A DNA stretch of 64,000 nt from Cubamyces lactineus (taxonomy: Eukaryota; Basidiomycota; Agaricomycetes; Polyporales; Polyporaceae). The notes under the pieces were generated by a model. The model did no database searches. It saw only the letters and a program-made list of their open reading frames with translations, and was not told the DNA's origin. The stretch lies in assembly GCA_022376465.1 (NCBI GenBank), contig JACDTU010000018.1, positions 248,001 through 312,000 of the forward strand, written 5' to 3'. Position 1 is the first letter of the stretch; each line of letters begins with the position of its first letter. Of this stretch, positions 45,650-57,690 are shown piece by piece. The translations under genes and the position numbers were made by a program.

Positions 45650-46010
45650 CGGACACGGTACTTGATGAGAGGAGCTGCACTCGTCACGACGGCACGGCGG
45701 ACGTCGTCGTCGGTGTCTGACACAGCAACGTGCAGGAGCTGTCGGATAGCTGCGTTGTTCGACGTCCCAGCGTACGCGAGCGCGGGTCCTAGAGGCGATC
45801 AGCGTCAGCCCACACGATCAGCGAAATATGTGCAAGTACATTCTCGGCCGTGAGTAGCTTGACGATATCGTCCGCCTGTCCGCCTCCTCTTGACGTCGGT
45901 AGAAGATGAGAGCGAGAGCGTGCTCGCACACGTCAAGATCTCTTCCGCGTCGCCGCGGGCGCTTGGGGTTGTGTACTCCGGGAACGACGGAAGGCGGCTT
46001 GCGAGGCGAG
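45650..46010 (-). pseudogene. RPN2: Broken fragment of 26S proteasome subunit RPN2/PSMD1
   Basis: On the minus strand, pieces of the RPN2 proteasome/cyclosome-repeat region can be read in order but in different frames: AEEILTCA, then LALIFYRRQEEAD, then GQADDIVKLLTAE, then [20 protein letters not shown] continuing as [18 protein letters not shown]2 is the largest base subunit of the proteasome cap and has these motifs in the same order. Several frameshifts and at least one stop separate the pieces, and neither end continues. It is a dead fragment. A functional RPN2 must lie elsewhere, since the gene is essential in fungi. Confidence 0.82.
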
Positions 46011-46429
46011 CTCTTGACATTGACGCTACGTTTGGCGTGTTCAGGTAAAGGTCGTAAAGAGGGGAATATATGCGCACCTGGACTCTGGCTGAAAAGCTGC
46101 TCGTCAGGCCCTGGGGCCGGGAGACGGAAGGACGGCGGTGGTGGAGGATGAGAGAAGGAACAGAGCGGATTAGGCGCCTGTGTGGCTGTATACAGATATG
46201 GGCGGCATTCGGATGGGATCCGCGGACGTTGATTGAATTAGCTTTTGGAGTTGAACGCCAACTAGGACGTCCACTGGGGCGGTGATGTACCTCTGCGTAT
46301 CTTTCTCAGTGTACGTTCACGCTTACCTGTTGCTCTTGGTATGTACATGGGCTCGGAGCATGAGCTTGCCCGAGAACGCTCAGCTCGAAGGATTGTCTGT
46401 GCAGAATCCTGGTCCCCCTCGTCAGGACG
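46011..46429. other. Intergenic between RPN2 relic and promoter of HMG copy C
   Basis: No gene was recognised. The sequence may include further decayed RPN2 material. Confidence 0.4.
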
Positions 46430-47040
46430 GACACTGACACCACTGTGCTCGACTACCGCACTCACCACGCTCTACGTACCACGCTCTAAACACGCTCTGC
46501 GTACCACAGACTACACAGACTACACAGACTAGCACAGTGCAGCCGGAGTCCAGGAATCAATCCTTGGCCATTCTGCACCAACGACGCTCCCGCGCAGACA
46601 GCAAACAGCACACCACGCGCCGCGACGCGCCGAGTCGAAAGAAGCACGCGCCACACGGCGCCTTCTCGGCACCAGACGCTTCCTCTGCTCTGACAGCGAT
46701 CGAACGAGAGCCCGAGGAGGAGCATACACGCAGCTCCAGCCTCAGCCTCTCGCCCCCGCCCCCGCCCTGCACGCCTCTGCCCGCACCGGACTGTGGATCG
46801 CGCTGGATGCGCCGGAAGCGCGAGCGCCAGGCTGGTGACTGAGCGAGGCGATGGGGTCCTGGGATTTCTCTCGTCCTTCGACCCCGCACAGCGAGCATTC
46901 TGATCTTGGAGGGTCCGGACGGGGGAACAGCTCGTCGAGGGCTATCATTTAAAGCAGACGAGAACAATAACCCCTGCCCGTGCTTCCCCTCCTTTTGTTC
47001 CCCCTCCGTTCGGGAATCCTGCCTCGTTCCCGCCGCCGCC
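46430..47040 (+). promoter_or_regulatory. Promoter region of HMG copy C
   Basis: Aligns with the promoter of copy A (23190-23790, minus). It contains a short tandem array of cacagactac-like units at 46500-46530 and a catttaaag element near 46947. The last 255 bp also match the region before copy B. Confidence 0.65.
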
Positions 47041-49282
47041 ATGCCTGCCGCACGCTCACTCATGCGTCGCAGACGATCCTCTCTTGCAACTGGTGAGTTG
47101 TTCTCGTAGCGCGCAAGTGAGAACTCCCGGCTCATACAATCGCCAGGCCTTACGCAGGTCAAGCCAGGAAACTACGGCATCAACCCAACGCCTTCTCCCC
47201 GCGCCCTCACCTTCGCCCCGAACGTCACCCCCGGAACATATGTCGAGGCCGACGACGACATGGTCGGCGACGCATCGCCCCCCTCGCCCAGCACCGCGCT
47301 GTTCCCGCCGACAGCGCCGCAGAACGCACCGACACGTCGCCGCCTTCCCCCCGGCAAGCGTCTCTCCCAGGGATACATCCCCCGGCCGCCAAACGCCTTC
47401 ATGCTCTTCCGTGCCAACTTTGTGCGCCAGAAACACGTTCCGGGATCTATCGAGACGAATCACGGCTCGCTCTCGAAGATTATTGGTGAGCATCCGCCCT
47501 CATCGGTCTGTCGAGTCATGCATGCATGAGAGGGAGCGCTACGGTTCTCCTCCGGAGTAAGCTCCGGGTTGGCGGAGGACCCCTCTAGAGCCTGCTGAGA
47601 TTCGGATTTGAGCTTTCTCGCAACCGGTTTGCCTTGCTCTTCGCGGGCGGTTGATGCTTTCTGTAGAGCGTCCTACGCCGCGCTCTCTACCGCATATCTG
47701 CGGTGCCCCGGCGTAGATCTGCGTTTTCCCGCGAGCGACAGGATGCGCTTTTGGTACGGTCACCTCCACCTCAGCAGCCACCTACATGACATGGCTCCTC
47801 GTCAGCCCTCTTAGGGCGACTGTAGCCAGCAGCCCAGCTTAATTGGTCATTTCATCGGTTTACAGACCCTCGCTTCATGATCCAGTGTTCTGACCTCGTC
47901 AATTCCTAGGTAACTGCTGGCGTGCCCTGCCACTGGAAGAGAAGAAGTACTGGGAGATCGAGGCGAAGAAGGCCAAGGCAGCTCACAAGGAACGCTACCC
48001 GCACTACCGCTTCCGCCCTGTGCACAACAAGAAGAAGAAAGCGGAGGCGGCGGCGGCGGTCTCAGACGCCGCATCGCAGCTCGAGGGCGGTGTGAAGCGC
48101 AGAGACAAGCTGCCGACACTTCCCGCGGAGGAAGAGCGGTGCGAGGCCGTCGCACAGCTCCTGCTCGAGGGCAAGAAGGGCGAGGAGCTCGCAGAGGCGG
48201 TACGCCAGCTCGACATGGCGCGCGCACTGTCGCGCCCCGAAAGTGCCGCCTCGGGAGCGTTCCCGGTGGATCCGTACACTCAGCCTCCGGTCCCATTGTA
48301 CCTGCAGCGCCGGCCGTCATCCGTCCCGCCACCGTCGACGTTTTATCACCCCTCGCACCCCATCACCCTCCCTACGGTACCATTCTTCGCCGCCCCAGCG
48401 CCGCAGATGGCGTTCCCTGGTACGTTCGGCATGGGCAGCGCGCACGGCTCGCGCGCGCCTTCGCCCGTCGGGAACATCGCACGCACTCGGACGCTGCTCG
48501 GGATGCGCCGCGCGTCTAGCTGCCAGCCGATGCCCTCTGAGCGCATGTGGGACGGGTACGACGTCTTCTCGAACCAGCAGCACTTCGACAGCGCCTCGCT
48601 TCAGATGGGCAGCTGGCCGCTGCATCAGGACTCGGAGCCGCTGCCCGAGGTGACGGACGCGAGCATCTTCCAGCCGGGCTGGACGAGTTCGTTCAAGGAC
48701 GCTTCGGAGGTCGAGTACAACGCCTCCGCCGCGCCGTTTGACCCGCACGCCGCGTCGTACAGCCCGCACGAGGGTGTCCCTCCGCAAGCTGCGCTCTCGC
48801 TCAACATCGGCCCTCTGGACAACTTCGACTTTGGGTCTGCGCCGCCGTCGACCGTCACCTCGTCCGATGGCTACTCGGCGGTCACGTACGACCCCATCGA
48901 CCCGCACGGGCACTGGCAGAGGATGACCGAGAGCGGGCCGCCTAGCACGGTGTCGGGTTCGCCTGCGCGGTCGGACGCGTCTCTCCCGGGCAACACCTCT
49001 CAGACGCAGGGCACAGGCATCTGCGCGCCCCAGCCCCAGCACGCGCAGCTGCAGTTCGACGCGTGGCCCGAGCACCAGCAAGCCATCGACGGGTCGCAGA
49101 CGGCGGAAGCTCACCACCAGCACTTCTCCGACCTCGAGCTGGGGTTGGACAAGGGCTACGATGGCGCGGCTGGGTACGATGTCTACGCCGAGGTCGACGC
49201 CGACTTTGCGATGAGCCTCAACGCGGGCATGGATATGGCCGTCGGGGGCGACTACGGCTTCTGCGCGCCTCAAGAATACTGA
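47041..49282 (+). CDS. HMG-box transcription factor, copy C
   Basis: Three exons (47041-47092, 47147-47485, 47910-49282) give 587 residues with the same architecture as copy B: Arg-rich head, MATA_HMG box at about 94-167 split by a long intron, Lys/Ala linker, and a Ser/Pro/Gln/His-rich C-terminal region ending GDYGFCAPQEY. It differs from B at about five residues (Lys/Arg after GGVKR, Ile/Met, Ala/Gly, Thr/Ser, Thr/Ala), mostly near the C-terminus. It alone combines the promoter shared with copy A and the long-intron body, so it is the likely donor of the copy B body. The HMG box itself looks intact: all core helix residues are present and the intron has proper GT and AG ends. Confidence 0.88.
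47486..47909 (+). repeat. Expanded HMG-box intron with about 350 bp of inserted sequence (copy C)
   Basis: Same 424-nt intron as in copy B at 27749-28172, with the same internal insert that is missing from the 66-nt homologue in copy A. Confidence 0.6.
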
Positions 49283-49682
49283 GCTCGTCTCCAATCCGAA
49301 CAAAACCCAAAGTGACTCTTTCCTCTCGTCGCCTCTCCGCTCATCTATCGTCTATATCTATCTGTAGCATACGATACCTCTCCACACCTGCTCACGGCGG
49401 GCTAATACCTCATCATCATCATCGTCTCGCCCTTTCTTACCCCGCTGTAGCCATTATACGTCGCTCGTCGATTCCTTCTTCCTGTTATCTCGGTTCCGGC
49501 ACACCTGTAGCAATACTTCCCCCCTGCTCTTCCGTACATATACGCACCGTTGATATCCTTTCATAGATACCTGACGGCACCACGTACGCGCACCAGCGCC
49601 GACGTCCTGAATACCCTACTCTTGGTGCCCTCTGTATTAACTCTCATGATGTCGTGTCCGATGTATCTATCTATCGTTTTGT
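49283..49682 (+). repeat. 3' flank of HMG copy C
   Basis: Homologous to the 3' flanks of copies A and B. After about 49380 it departs from B (tccacacctgctcacgg in place of the shared A/B hairpin) and returns to moderate similarity until the common end. Confidence 0.8.
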
Positions 49683-51145
49683 CGTCTTCAAACGACTTCC
49701 ACTGTCTGCAGTTGGCGATGTTTCCCGTGATTTGGGTATAGTGGTAAGCTCTTAGTGTATCTGTTGGGTGAATGTGCACACGATGTATCGATATGTTGTG
49801 ATACAGAGATCTCCTTGAGGCAAGGATGTCATGCTCGACTGTGCGCATCACTTGTGGGAGCTGTATACTTGCACCTAGACCGCACTCGTTGAGGCATACG
49901 ATCAATGCTTCGACACAATCGTGGCCTCGAGCGGACGCCGCGGCGATGGCCCTATGTGTCGTCCAGTTGCACGTACTTACTCGTCCGCCACGACCTATTC
50001 GGGATGTCAATAGGTCGTGCGCCCTGTGCGGTAATGCTCGCAGTTCGACAGACTGCTCTTCCCACGATAATAATCTGCCTATTCAGTGCGCACGCTGGAG
50101 CTAGGCACGACGCCCGAGCGCGTCTCAGGATCGCAATCCTGTCGTGCTCGCCATCACCGCCATGGTGGCTGGAGCTTCGCGGCCACCGACGCGTTCACTG
50201 GTGCATTTGTGGTATTGTGGTACGTCGCATCAGTTCGAATGATCACCGTACCTGAGGTGGGTGCCGTTAGTGTTGATACGAAGTCGTGTGAGGGTGATTT
50301 GACCAGTGCAACGATATCGCGGTGGTAAGTTGCAAAGTGATTGTCATGCGCGTACTGAGCATCGCTGAATTTGAGTGATCGGGACGATAGCTATCGCCCA
50401 CAAGTACAACATCGCTACTTCCTCTGTTACCACGGGTGCCTCTAACAGTCGCGAGGCAGGGGGATTTGCAGCAGACTCGGACACGACAGGGGATGTACAG
50501 AAGATCTGAAGTTGGGAGGAGGACGAGGATGATCATAACGTTGATGGCGTTGATCGAAGATGCATTAACCGAGTCGAGCAGATCGAGATCTGTCTGGTTC
50601 CCGGCTGTCCGGGCCACTGATTTCTGCAAGTGCTGTGGCGGACATGGCGTCGTGCTCGTGCTATGTTTGCTATCGTGGCGTGCTACTCTTCTAGCCTTCA
50701 GCCACCACAACCGTCGCGTATTCTGCGAGCAGCAGGAGCAGGAGCAAGGGAGTAGTAAGTCACGACAACATCCCTCACAATCCGGTGACTAACAACGTTA
50801 CTTACTCGGCTTATCGCAGGATCCCAGCCTCGTCCTGTGCTCGAAGGAAGATGGCAATTGAAAACGCGAACGGCATTGATGTTAACCCCCGGGTTTGATT
50901 GGCGTGGGTAGTGCGCAATGATCCATTAGAATGGCGACAGCATCTGCTCCGCGTCCACCCCACATGCTCCCAGTCAGTCTTGACAGCACTTTGCCTGCTT
51001 CTTAAGGCCCTATCGCGCTCCGAGGTCATGTTATCGCCGCCCCGCGCTCGCCGGTCCTATATACCCCCTCACTCGCCCAGCTTCTGCAGCGCGCTCTAAG
51101 TGACAAGTCTCGCTTTGCCCCGCTCGCTGAGACTCGCTTTTCGCC
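49683..51145. other. Intergenic between HMG copy C and the permease pair
   Basis: No intact gene was recognised. A minus-strand frame near 49850-49980 (AIAAASARGHDCVEALI) faintly resembles an ankyrin repeat and could be a relic. A TATA-like cctatatacc at 51056-51065 precedes the permease start by about 80 bp. Confidence 0.4.
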
Positions 51146-54135
51146 ATGGCCTCCTCGCTCTTGAAGTTCCTGCCGGCTAGTATACGGAGATCGCGACAGA
51201 GCGGAGAGGAGGACGATATCGCCTCGGCCGCACCCGTAGAGGAGTCGTTGGACGTCAAGCGGTCCAAGCTCGCTAGTGGAGACAGCGATGGAGAGTCCCT
51301 TGCGTCAAAGGAGATCACTACTGCTGCTGACCCAGCGCTCAACCCTGGAGAGCTTTCGTTCGAAGAAGGTGAGATCGCTCTTATCCTAGCAACTATGGTC
51401 GTGCGCTGAGATAGTGTTGGTGGTAGATGCGGCAGGTGGTATGGGCCGCCATCTGGGCGTGTTCAGTTGCACTCTCCTCATGTGAGCCTTCCGTACCATC
51501 GCATACTCCCCGAATATAGCCAACTGAAATCCCCACGCTTTCGCAGTGTCGGCCGTATCATCGGCACTGGCATCTTCTCTACGCCCTCCTCGATCCTCGG
51601 GTCCGTTGGCTCAGTCGGCGCCTCGCTCATGCTCTGGGTGCTCGGCTTCGTTCTTTCGTTCTGCGGACTGTTCATCTGGCTCGAGTTCGGTACGATGTTC
51701 CCGCGTTCGGGCGGAGAGAAGGTGTATCTGGAGGCCGTTTACAAGAAGCCGAAACACCTTGCGACGATTATCTTCGCGACGAATGCGATCGTACTTGGGT
51801 TCACCGCGTCGGGCTGCATTGTAAGCATCGTGTTCACTTCTCGTCTCGTCTCGCGAGGGAGTAGCACTGACGCGTCGTATGAATGTGTCTAGGTCTTCGC
51901 GCAAAAGTGAGCGTAATTCCTGCATCGCGTACCAAGTCCACAATTCCACATGCTAACGACACGGACAGCATCCTGGTATCTGCAGGGCACACCGCAGATC
52001 GTTGGGTCACTCGTGGCATCGCACTAGGAGTAATTGGCTTTGTGACCCTCCTGCACGGTCTGACGCCGCGCCTTGGCGTTTGGGTCATGAACGTAAGCGG
52101 GCTACATACCCTCACGCTGGAGTTCGACTGACAATACGTGCCTCAGGGACTGAGCGTGTTCAAAATCGTCATCCTACTCTTCGTTGTGATCAGCGGTGCG
52201 TCTCCTGTTCCAAGCTTGACTGCTTCTAGACTGACTGGTTGCGCAGGCTGGGTCGTCCTCTCTGGCCACACCCGCGTACAAGACCCGCACGCGAACTTCC
52301 GGAACGCGTTCGCGGGCAGCTCGCACAGCAGCAACGACGTACGTCTCTCCTTTCTCTGTCCCCCTCCCCCTCCTTCATCGTTTCCTCTATCGCGGACGTT
52401 GACATACCCCGACCGGAACGCAGTACGCGACGGCGACGTTCAAAGTGCTCAACGCATACGCCGGCTGGTCAAACGTGAACTACGTGCTCAACAACGTGAA
52501 GAACCCCGTGCGCACGCTCAAGATCGCGGGCCCGCTCGGCCTCGGAATCTGCGCCGTCCTCTACCTGCTCGCCAACATCAGTTACTTTGCGTGAGTACCT
52601 GCTCGTGGACCCTGTGCGCTCGGGAAAGCTGTGTGCTGATGCAGTGATTATGATGCGCGTGATGTAGGGCGGCGACGAAGGAGGAGATCACGAACTCGGG
52701 CGTGACGGTCGCGAGCCTGTTCTTCAAGAATGTGTTTGGGGAGAAGGCGCAGAAGGCGTTGACGGTGTTCGTTGCTTTGAGGTGGGTTACTTAGTGGCAC
52801 TCTTAGTGTTGGCTGGTGCTGAATCACTTTACTGCAGTGCTCTAGGGTGAGTGTTGATATGATGAATGGAACAGATGCTCAGGAACTAACCCTGCCACGT
52901 ATTGTGCGCCATTCTGGACGCCAGGGTGAGTGCTTAAAGTAGACTCAACCGAAGAAGTGCGTGCTAACTCTCCCCGTTGAACAGAACGTCATCACCATTG
53001 TGAGAACCCAATCACGCACGATTCCTGGTTGTTGTCTCGACACTGACATCATACGTTTTAGACGTTCGCGGCAGCACGCATCAACCAAGGTACGTTACCG
53101 CGAGCGCGTGTAGGCGTTGCCAGCGTAGATAGTAATCGTCGCCTCCGCAGAGCTCGCAAAAGAGGGTATCCCCCTCCCCTTCGGCAACAGGTTCTGGGCG
53201 TCGAATTGGCCTACGGGCAAGTCGCCGCTCCCGGGGCTCATCATTCACTTGATCCCGTCGGTACGTTAATGCTGGCATATCCCCAAGCTACAGGTGTGTT
53301 TGGGGTAGAGAGACATGGATGCTGATGAATGGCTTTTGCGTAGGTCATCGTTATCCTTGCGCCTCCGCCGCAGGTTGCATATCCGTTCATTCTCGACGTT
53401 GAGGGGTACCCGGGCCAGATCATTAACTTCTTCATCGTGATCGTGCGTATTCCGCCCTGCGCCACGCAGTAAGCATTGATCGTGTTAACTAACGCATACC
53501 TTTCCATCAGGGTCTATTCTGGCTACGGTGGCACAAGCCCAACGTTCCTCGCCCTTTCAAGGGTAAGAAATGTCCATGGTACTCGCGCATGGAACGCGTG
53601 CTGACTATGTACTGTGAAGTCTGGTTGCCGCTCGCTGTATTCTTCCTTGCAGCAGCAGTCTTCCGTACGTGACATACTCCGTTTCAGCTGGTGCCTCCAC
53701 TGACGTTCGCGCACGAACAGTCCTGGTTGCACCCTTCCTCAGGCCAGCAAACGGCAAGGGCGACACGCCCCCACTGCCCTACTACCTGTACGTATACTAA
53801 ATACGCACCTCGTTCTGCTAAGCTCCACAAGGCCTCAGAGCGAGTTCCGCTGACGTGCTCGATCCAGGTACTGTCTGGTCGGAATCGCGATCATGGTCAC
53901 TGGCGTGCTCTACTGGGCCGCATGGCGCGTCGTCCCGAGATGGTTCGGGTACGAGTACGTGTCGAGGAAGGAGACGCTTTCGGACGGGACGGTCGTCACC
54001 TTGGTACGTCTCGCCCTTCGCCCTCGTCATCGGGCCTTGTTCTGGGCATCACTGCATGGCTTCTTGATGAATGTCGACTGACTGACATGTGGGTGTGCGT
54101 CACCATCGCAGTTCTCGCGCAAGAAGATCGAGTGA
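51146..54135 (+). CDS. MUP1-type amino-acid permease 1 (LAT/APC family), 20 exons
   Basis: Twenty small exons give 565 residues: 51146-51368, 51427-51481, 51547-51820, 51893-51906, 51969-52092, 52147-52195, 52247-52338, 52424-52590, 52668-52781, 52838-52846, 52925, 52985-52999, 53062-53089, 53151-53260, 53344-53442, 53511-53562, 53620-53664, 53721-53787, 53868-54003, 54112-54135. The protein resembles fungal high-affinity methionine permeases: an acidic cytosolic head, then VGRIIGTGIFSTPSSIL as the unwound first helix that binds substrate in APC carriers, GLFIWLEFGTMFPRSGGEKVY, and GWSNVNYVLNNVKNP. About twelve membrane segments fit a plasma-membrane amino-acid/proton carrier. Substrate specificity is inferred. 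Exon 11 is a single G. Without it the frame breaks, and with it exons 10-12 total 25 nt, exactly like the single homologous exon of permease 2. Confidence 0.9.
52838..52999 (+). other. Back-to-back introns around a one-nucleotide exon
   Basis: After the 9-nt exon, intron 52847-52924 (gtgagtg...ctaac...gccag) is followed by G at 52925. Intron 52926-52984 (gtgagtg...ctaac...aacag) then runs directly into a 15-nt exon. Both introns have a donor, a CTAAC branch site and an AG. Removing the whole block as one intron would lose one base of a Gly codon and shift the frame. Confidence 0.75.
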
Positions 54136-54932
54136 TATCAAAAATCGAAAACTCTGGGCTGGATGACGGGCGGGGTCCGACTTACGATGGGTCTCGCGAA
54201 TTTGTTGTATTCGTTAGGCCGTTGCGACGTTACTTCACGAGCTACATGTATATGTGGGATATTTATACCTCTAATGGATTTATTGTGCCTTCTGAGATTC
54301 TGTCGAGAGCGGTGTAGTAGCATTCGTCCGTTCATGTGCTCATGCTATGGAAACAAGTGGACTGGCATGGAGTGGAAGCACGTCGTATGATGGCACTGCA
54401 TGTACTCCTCGGAGCTGCGGAATGGCGACATTTCGCTTGCAGACGAGGATCCCAAGGCACGGCCGTCTGGACAGTTCTGCCAGGAGAGAGAGCAGCCCCA
54501 AGCGGACGGTGCCCGCCTTCCGTGCCCAGCTGCGAGCCAATCCGCGCCACGAAGACGATGAAAAATTGAGATCAGACGCCCGGCGGAATCGTTGGCCCGC
54601 CGGCCCCGCCCTTCTCCACGGCAGACGCCGGGCGTGCGACCTGCCATACGCGGTAATTCGCGACGCGCACCGCCACCGAGCAGGCTGGGTTTTCAACTTT
54701 TTTGCGTCTGGACGGCTGAACGCGATGTGGCGAGCGGATGGCGCAACGCACCCCGTTCCCTCCCGGAATTTTCGTTATGTATACAGCTGTGCGGACGAGA
54801 TGCGGGGCTTGCTGCTCGTCGTCGTCTTTCGCGCTTTCATCCCCGTCTTTCTCTTTCCTCATCGTCTCCTCGCTCCTCGAGGTTTGACCTTACAGCGTTA
54901 GGCTAGCTCCGTCTGCCCCCGCTACCGCCGCG
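54136..54932. other. Intergenic, promoter of permease 2
   Basis: The 3' side of permease 1 and the upstream region of permease 2, with a pyrimidine-rich stretch just before the start. No gene was recognised. Confidence 0.5.
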
Positions 54933-57690
54933 ATGGTCCTCAGCTTGACACCGCTCAAGACCCTCCTCTCGTCGCGCCAGTCGACAGAGAGCGAGTCGAG
55001 CGTGCAGAAGCACGCCGACGCGACGTCCGTCCCGGATGTGCCTGCGCTCGATGGAAAGAAGGGCGCGCACCATGATTCCGACGGAGAGTCCTCAGTGAGG
55101 GAGGTGGCTGATGCCGCCGAGCTCGATCCCGAACTGAACCCCGGAGGCCTCTCGTTTGAGGAAGGTAAATGAGATCACGATGTCCCCGTGCGACGTTCAG
55201 GACGCTGAGTGTGATGTCAGATACCGCTGGTGGCATGGGCCGTCACCTCGGAGTCTTCAGCTGCACTCTGCTCATGTGAGTTTGACCCCGTACGCGTTTT
55301 CCCTCGGACAAGAAAGTCTGATCTAGAGATGAATTCCGCAGTGTCGGCCGTATCATCGGCACCGGTATCTTCTCCACGCCCTCTTCCATCCTGGGCTCCG
55401 TAGGATCCGTCGGCGCCTCACTGATGCTATGGGTCCTTGGCTTCGTTCTCTCTGCGTGCGGTCTCTTCATCTGGCTCGAGTTTGGTACGATGTTCCCTCG
55501 CTCGGGTGGTGAGAAGGTGTACCTCGAGGCCGTCTACAAGAAGCCCAAGTACCTCTCCACCTACGTCTTCGCTGCCAACGCGATCCTCGTCGGCCTCACC
55601 GCTTCAGGATGCATTGTGAGTCTAAGTTCTTATAAGCTGCAAGCGCCGCTTTGCTGACAGGTGTGCAGGTGTTCGCCAGCAAGTACGAGTGATCTTGTAT
55701 TCAGACCGAAGCATATACTCATGGTTCTTGCAGCATCCTCGAGGCGGCAGGACATGAAGCGACTCGGTGGAACACGCGTGGGATTGCCGTTGGCAGTGAG
55801 TACCATCCCATCCGAGGGACCATTCATTCGCTCACCTCCGTGACAAGCCATTTGCTTCTCGGTTCTCCTGCATGGCCTGACGCCTCGCTTGGGTGTCTAC
55901 GTGATGAATGTCAGCTTCCGTTTCATCTGCGCCGCCGGGTGTCAATGGTACTGACTGCAATGCAGGGCCTCAGCGTGTTCAAGGTCGTCATCTTGGTCTT
56001 CGTTGTCGTCACCGGTATGTATCTCCGTCTCTCACGCCCTTCTTACACACTCACATGCCTGCCGCTCCACAGGCTGGGTTGTCTTGTCCGGAAAGACGCA
56101 CATCCAGGATCCACACGCCAACTTCCGGAACGCCTTCGCCGGCAGCTCCAACAGCAGTAACGATGTCAGCTCTTCACTCTTACACCTGAGCTTGCAACAG
56201 AGTACTGACCCAATGGATATTTATAGTATGCCACCGCCATGTTCAAGGTCCTCTTCTCGTACATCGGCTGGTCGAACGTCAACTACGTCTTGAACAACGT
56301 GAAGGACCCCATCCGGACGCTGAAGATCGCCGGCCCCCTCGGGCTCTGCATCTGCGCCGCGCTCTACCTGCTCGCTAACATCTCCTACTTCGCGTAAGTG
56401 CAATTGGCTATCACGATCGCCTATCGCGTCTGATATTGATGATGTACTGCAGTGTTGCGACTAAGGAGGAGATCGTGAACTCGGGTGTCACTGTCGCTTC
56501 GCTGTTCTTCCGCAAGGTCTTCGGACCCCAGGCGCAGAAGGCGCTGACGGTCTTCGTCGCGTTGAGGTATGTTTACCCTCTACTTTATAAGATCGCGTTC
56601 AGTGCTGATGAAACCACAGTGCGCTCGGAAACGTCGTCACTGTCGTAAGTATCGAAGACGTGCATGATACATGGGTCACAGCTGATCAGTGCTTCAGACG
56701 TTTGCTTTGTCACGAATCAACCAAGGTACGCATATACACTTGCCCTTTGCGCGATCTAGACTCTAACGATTGTGTCGCATGCAGAACTCGCTAAAGAGGG
56801 TCTCCCGCTTCCCTTCGGCAACAAGTTCTGGGCCTCGAACTGGCCCACGGGGAAGTCGCCCTTCCCTGGGCTCATCCTCCACATGATACCTTCCGTATGT
56901 CCTTCCGCTATCCTCTCAATCGGCTCAGCGTGCTGACAATATGTCGTGATAGATTATCATTATGATCGCCCCTCCACCAAACGTGGCATACCCGTTCATC
57001 CTTGACGTGCAGGGATACCCCATCCAAGTCATCAACCTCTTCGTAGTCATCGTACGTCCGCGCCTGATCCTCCTCCAAGAGCAGCTGCTGACATGCATTG
57101 TAGGGCCTGTTCTGGCTGAGATACCACAAACCGCAGGCGACACGGCCGTTTAGAGGTAATGCATCACTGTTACTTGCTACTGTACTGGCTGGTATTGACT
57201 CAGGTGGACAGTATGGCTCTCGGTCGCGTTCTTCTTCCTCGCCGCGACAGTATTCCGTAAGTCTATTTTTCTCCAGCCCCTTGATGAGTGGGCATGTCGC
57301 TGATCCCCTACATCCCCGTAGTGCTCGTCGCACCATTCATCCGTCCCGCCAACGGCGTCGGAGATACCCCTCCCCTCCCATACTACCTGTAAGCACCATT
57401 TCCCCACGCAAACCGTCTCGCCCGTCGACCAACACGCTCATCGCGGTGACTCTCATGCAGGTACTGTCTCGTCGGCATCGGCGTGCTCGCGTTCGGCGCG
57501 CTCTACTGGGTCGCGTGGAGGCTCGTCCCGCGCTGGCTGGGCTACGAAGTCGTTCAACGAAAAGAGGCCCTCTCCGACGGGACCTACGTCACTGTCGTAA
57601 GTCTTACCCCCTCCTTTTTGGTACTGGGTGATCTTCAGCGCTGATTGAGGACATGCGTATGCACAGAACGACTACAAAAAGATCCACTAG
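54933..57690 (+). CDS. MUP1-type amino-acid permease 2 (LAT/APC family), 19 exons
   Basis: Nineteen exons give 568 residues: 54933-55164, 55221-55275, 55342-55615, 55669-55682, 55734-55795, 55848-55909, 55966-56014, 56073-56164, 56227-56393, 56453-56566, 56620-56644, 56698-56725, 56785-56894, 56953-57051, 57104-57155, 57212-57256, 57322-57388, 57461-57596, 57667-57690. It is a tandem duplicate of permease 1 with the same strand and mostly identical exon lengths: VGRIIGTGIFSTPSSIL, FIWLEFGTMFPRSGGEKVY and GWSNVNYVLNNVKDP are shared. It has one extra intron (55796-55847) inside a segment that is a single exon in permease 1. It lacks the extra intron and one-base exon of permease 1. The acidic N-terminal tail differs most between the two, which may alter regulation by ubiquitin-dependent turnover. 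Methionine or related amino acids are the likely substrate, by family only. Confidence 0.92.

Noticed and set aside
49561..50010. Ankyrin-like frame on the minus strand
   Set aside because: Only one weak repeat-like stretch. Too short and too poor a match to annotate as a gene.
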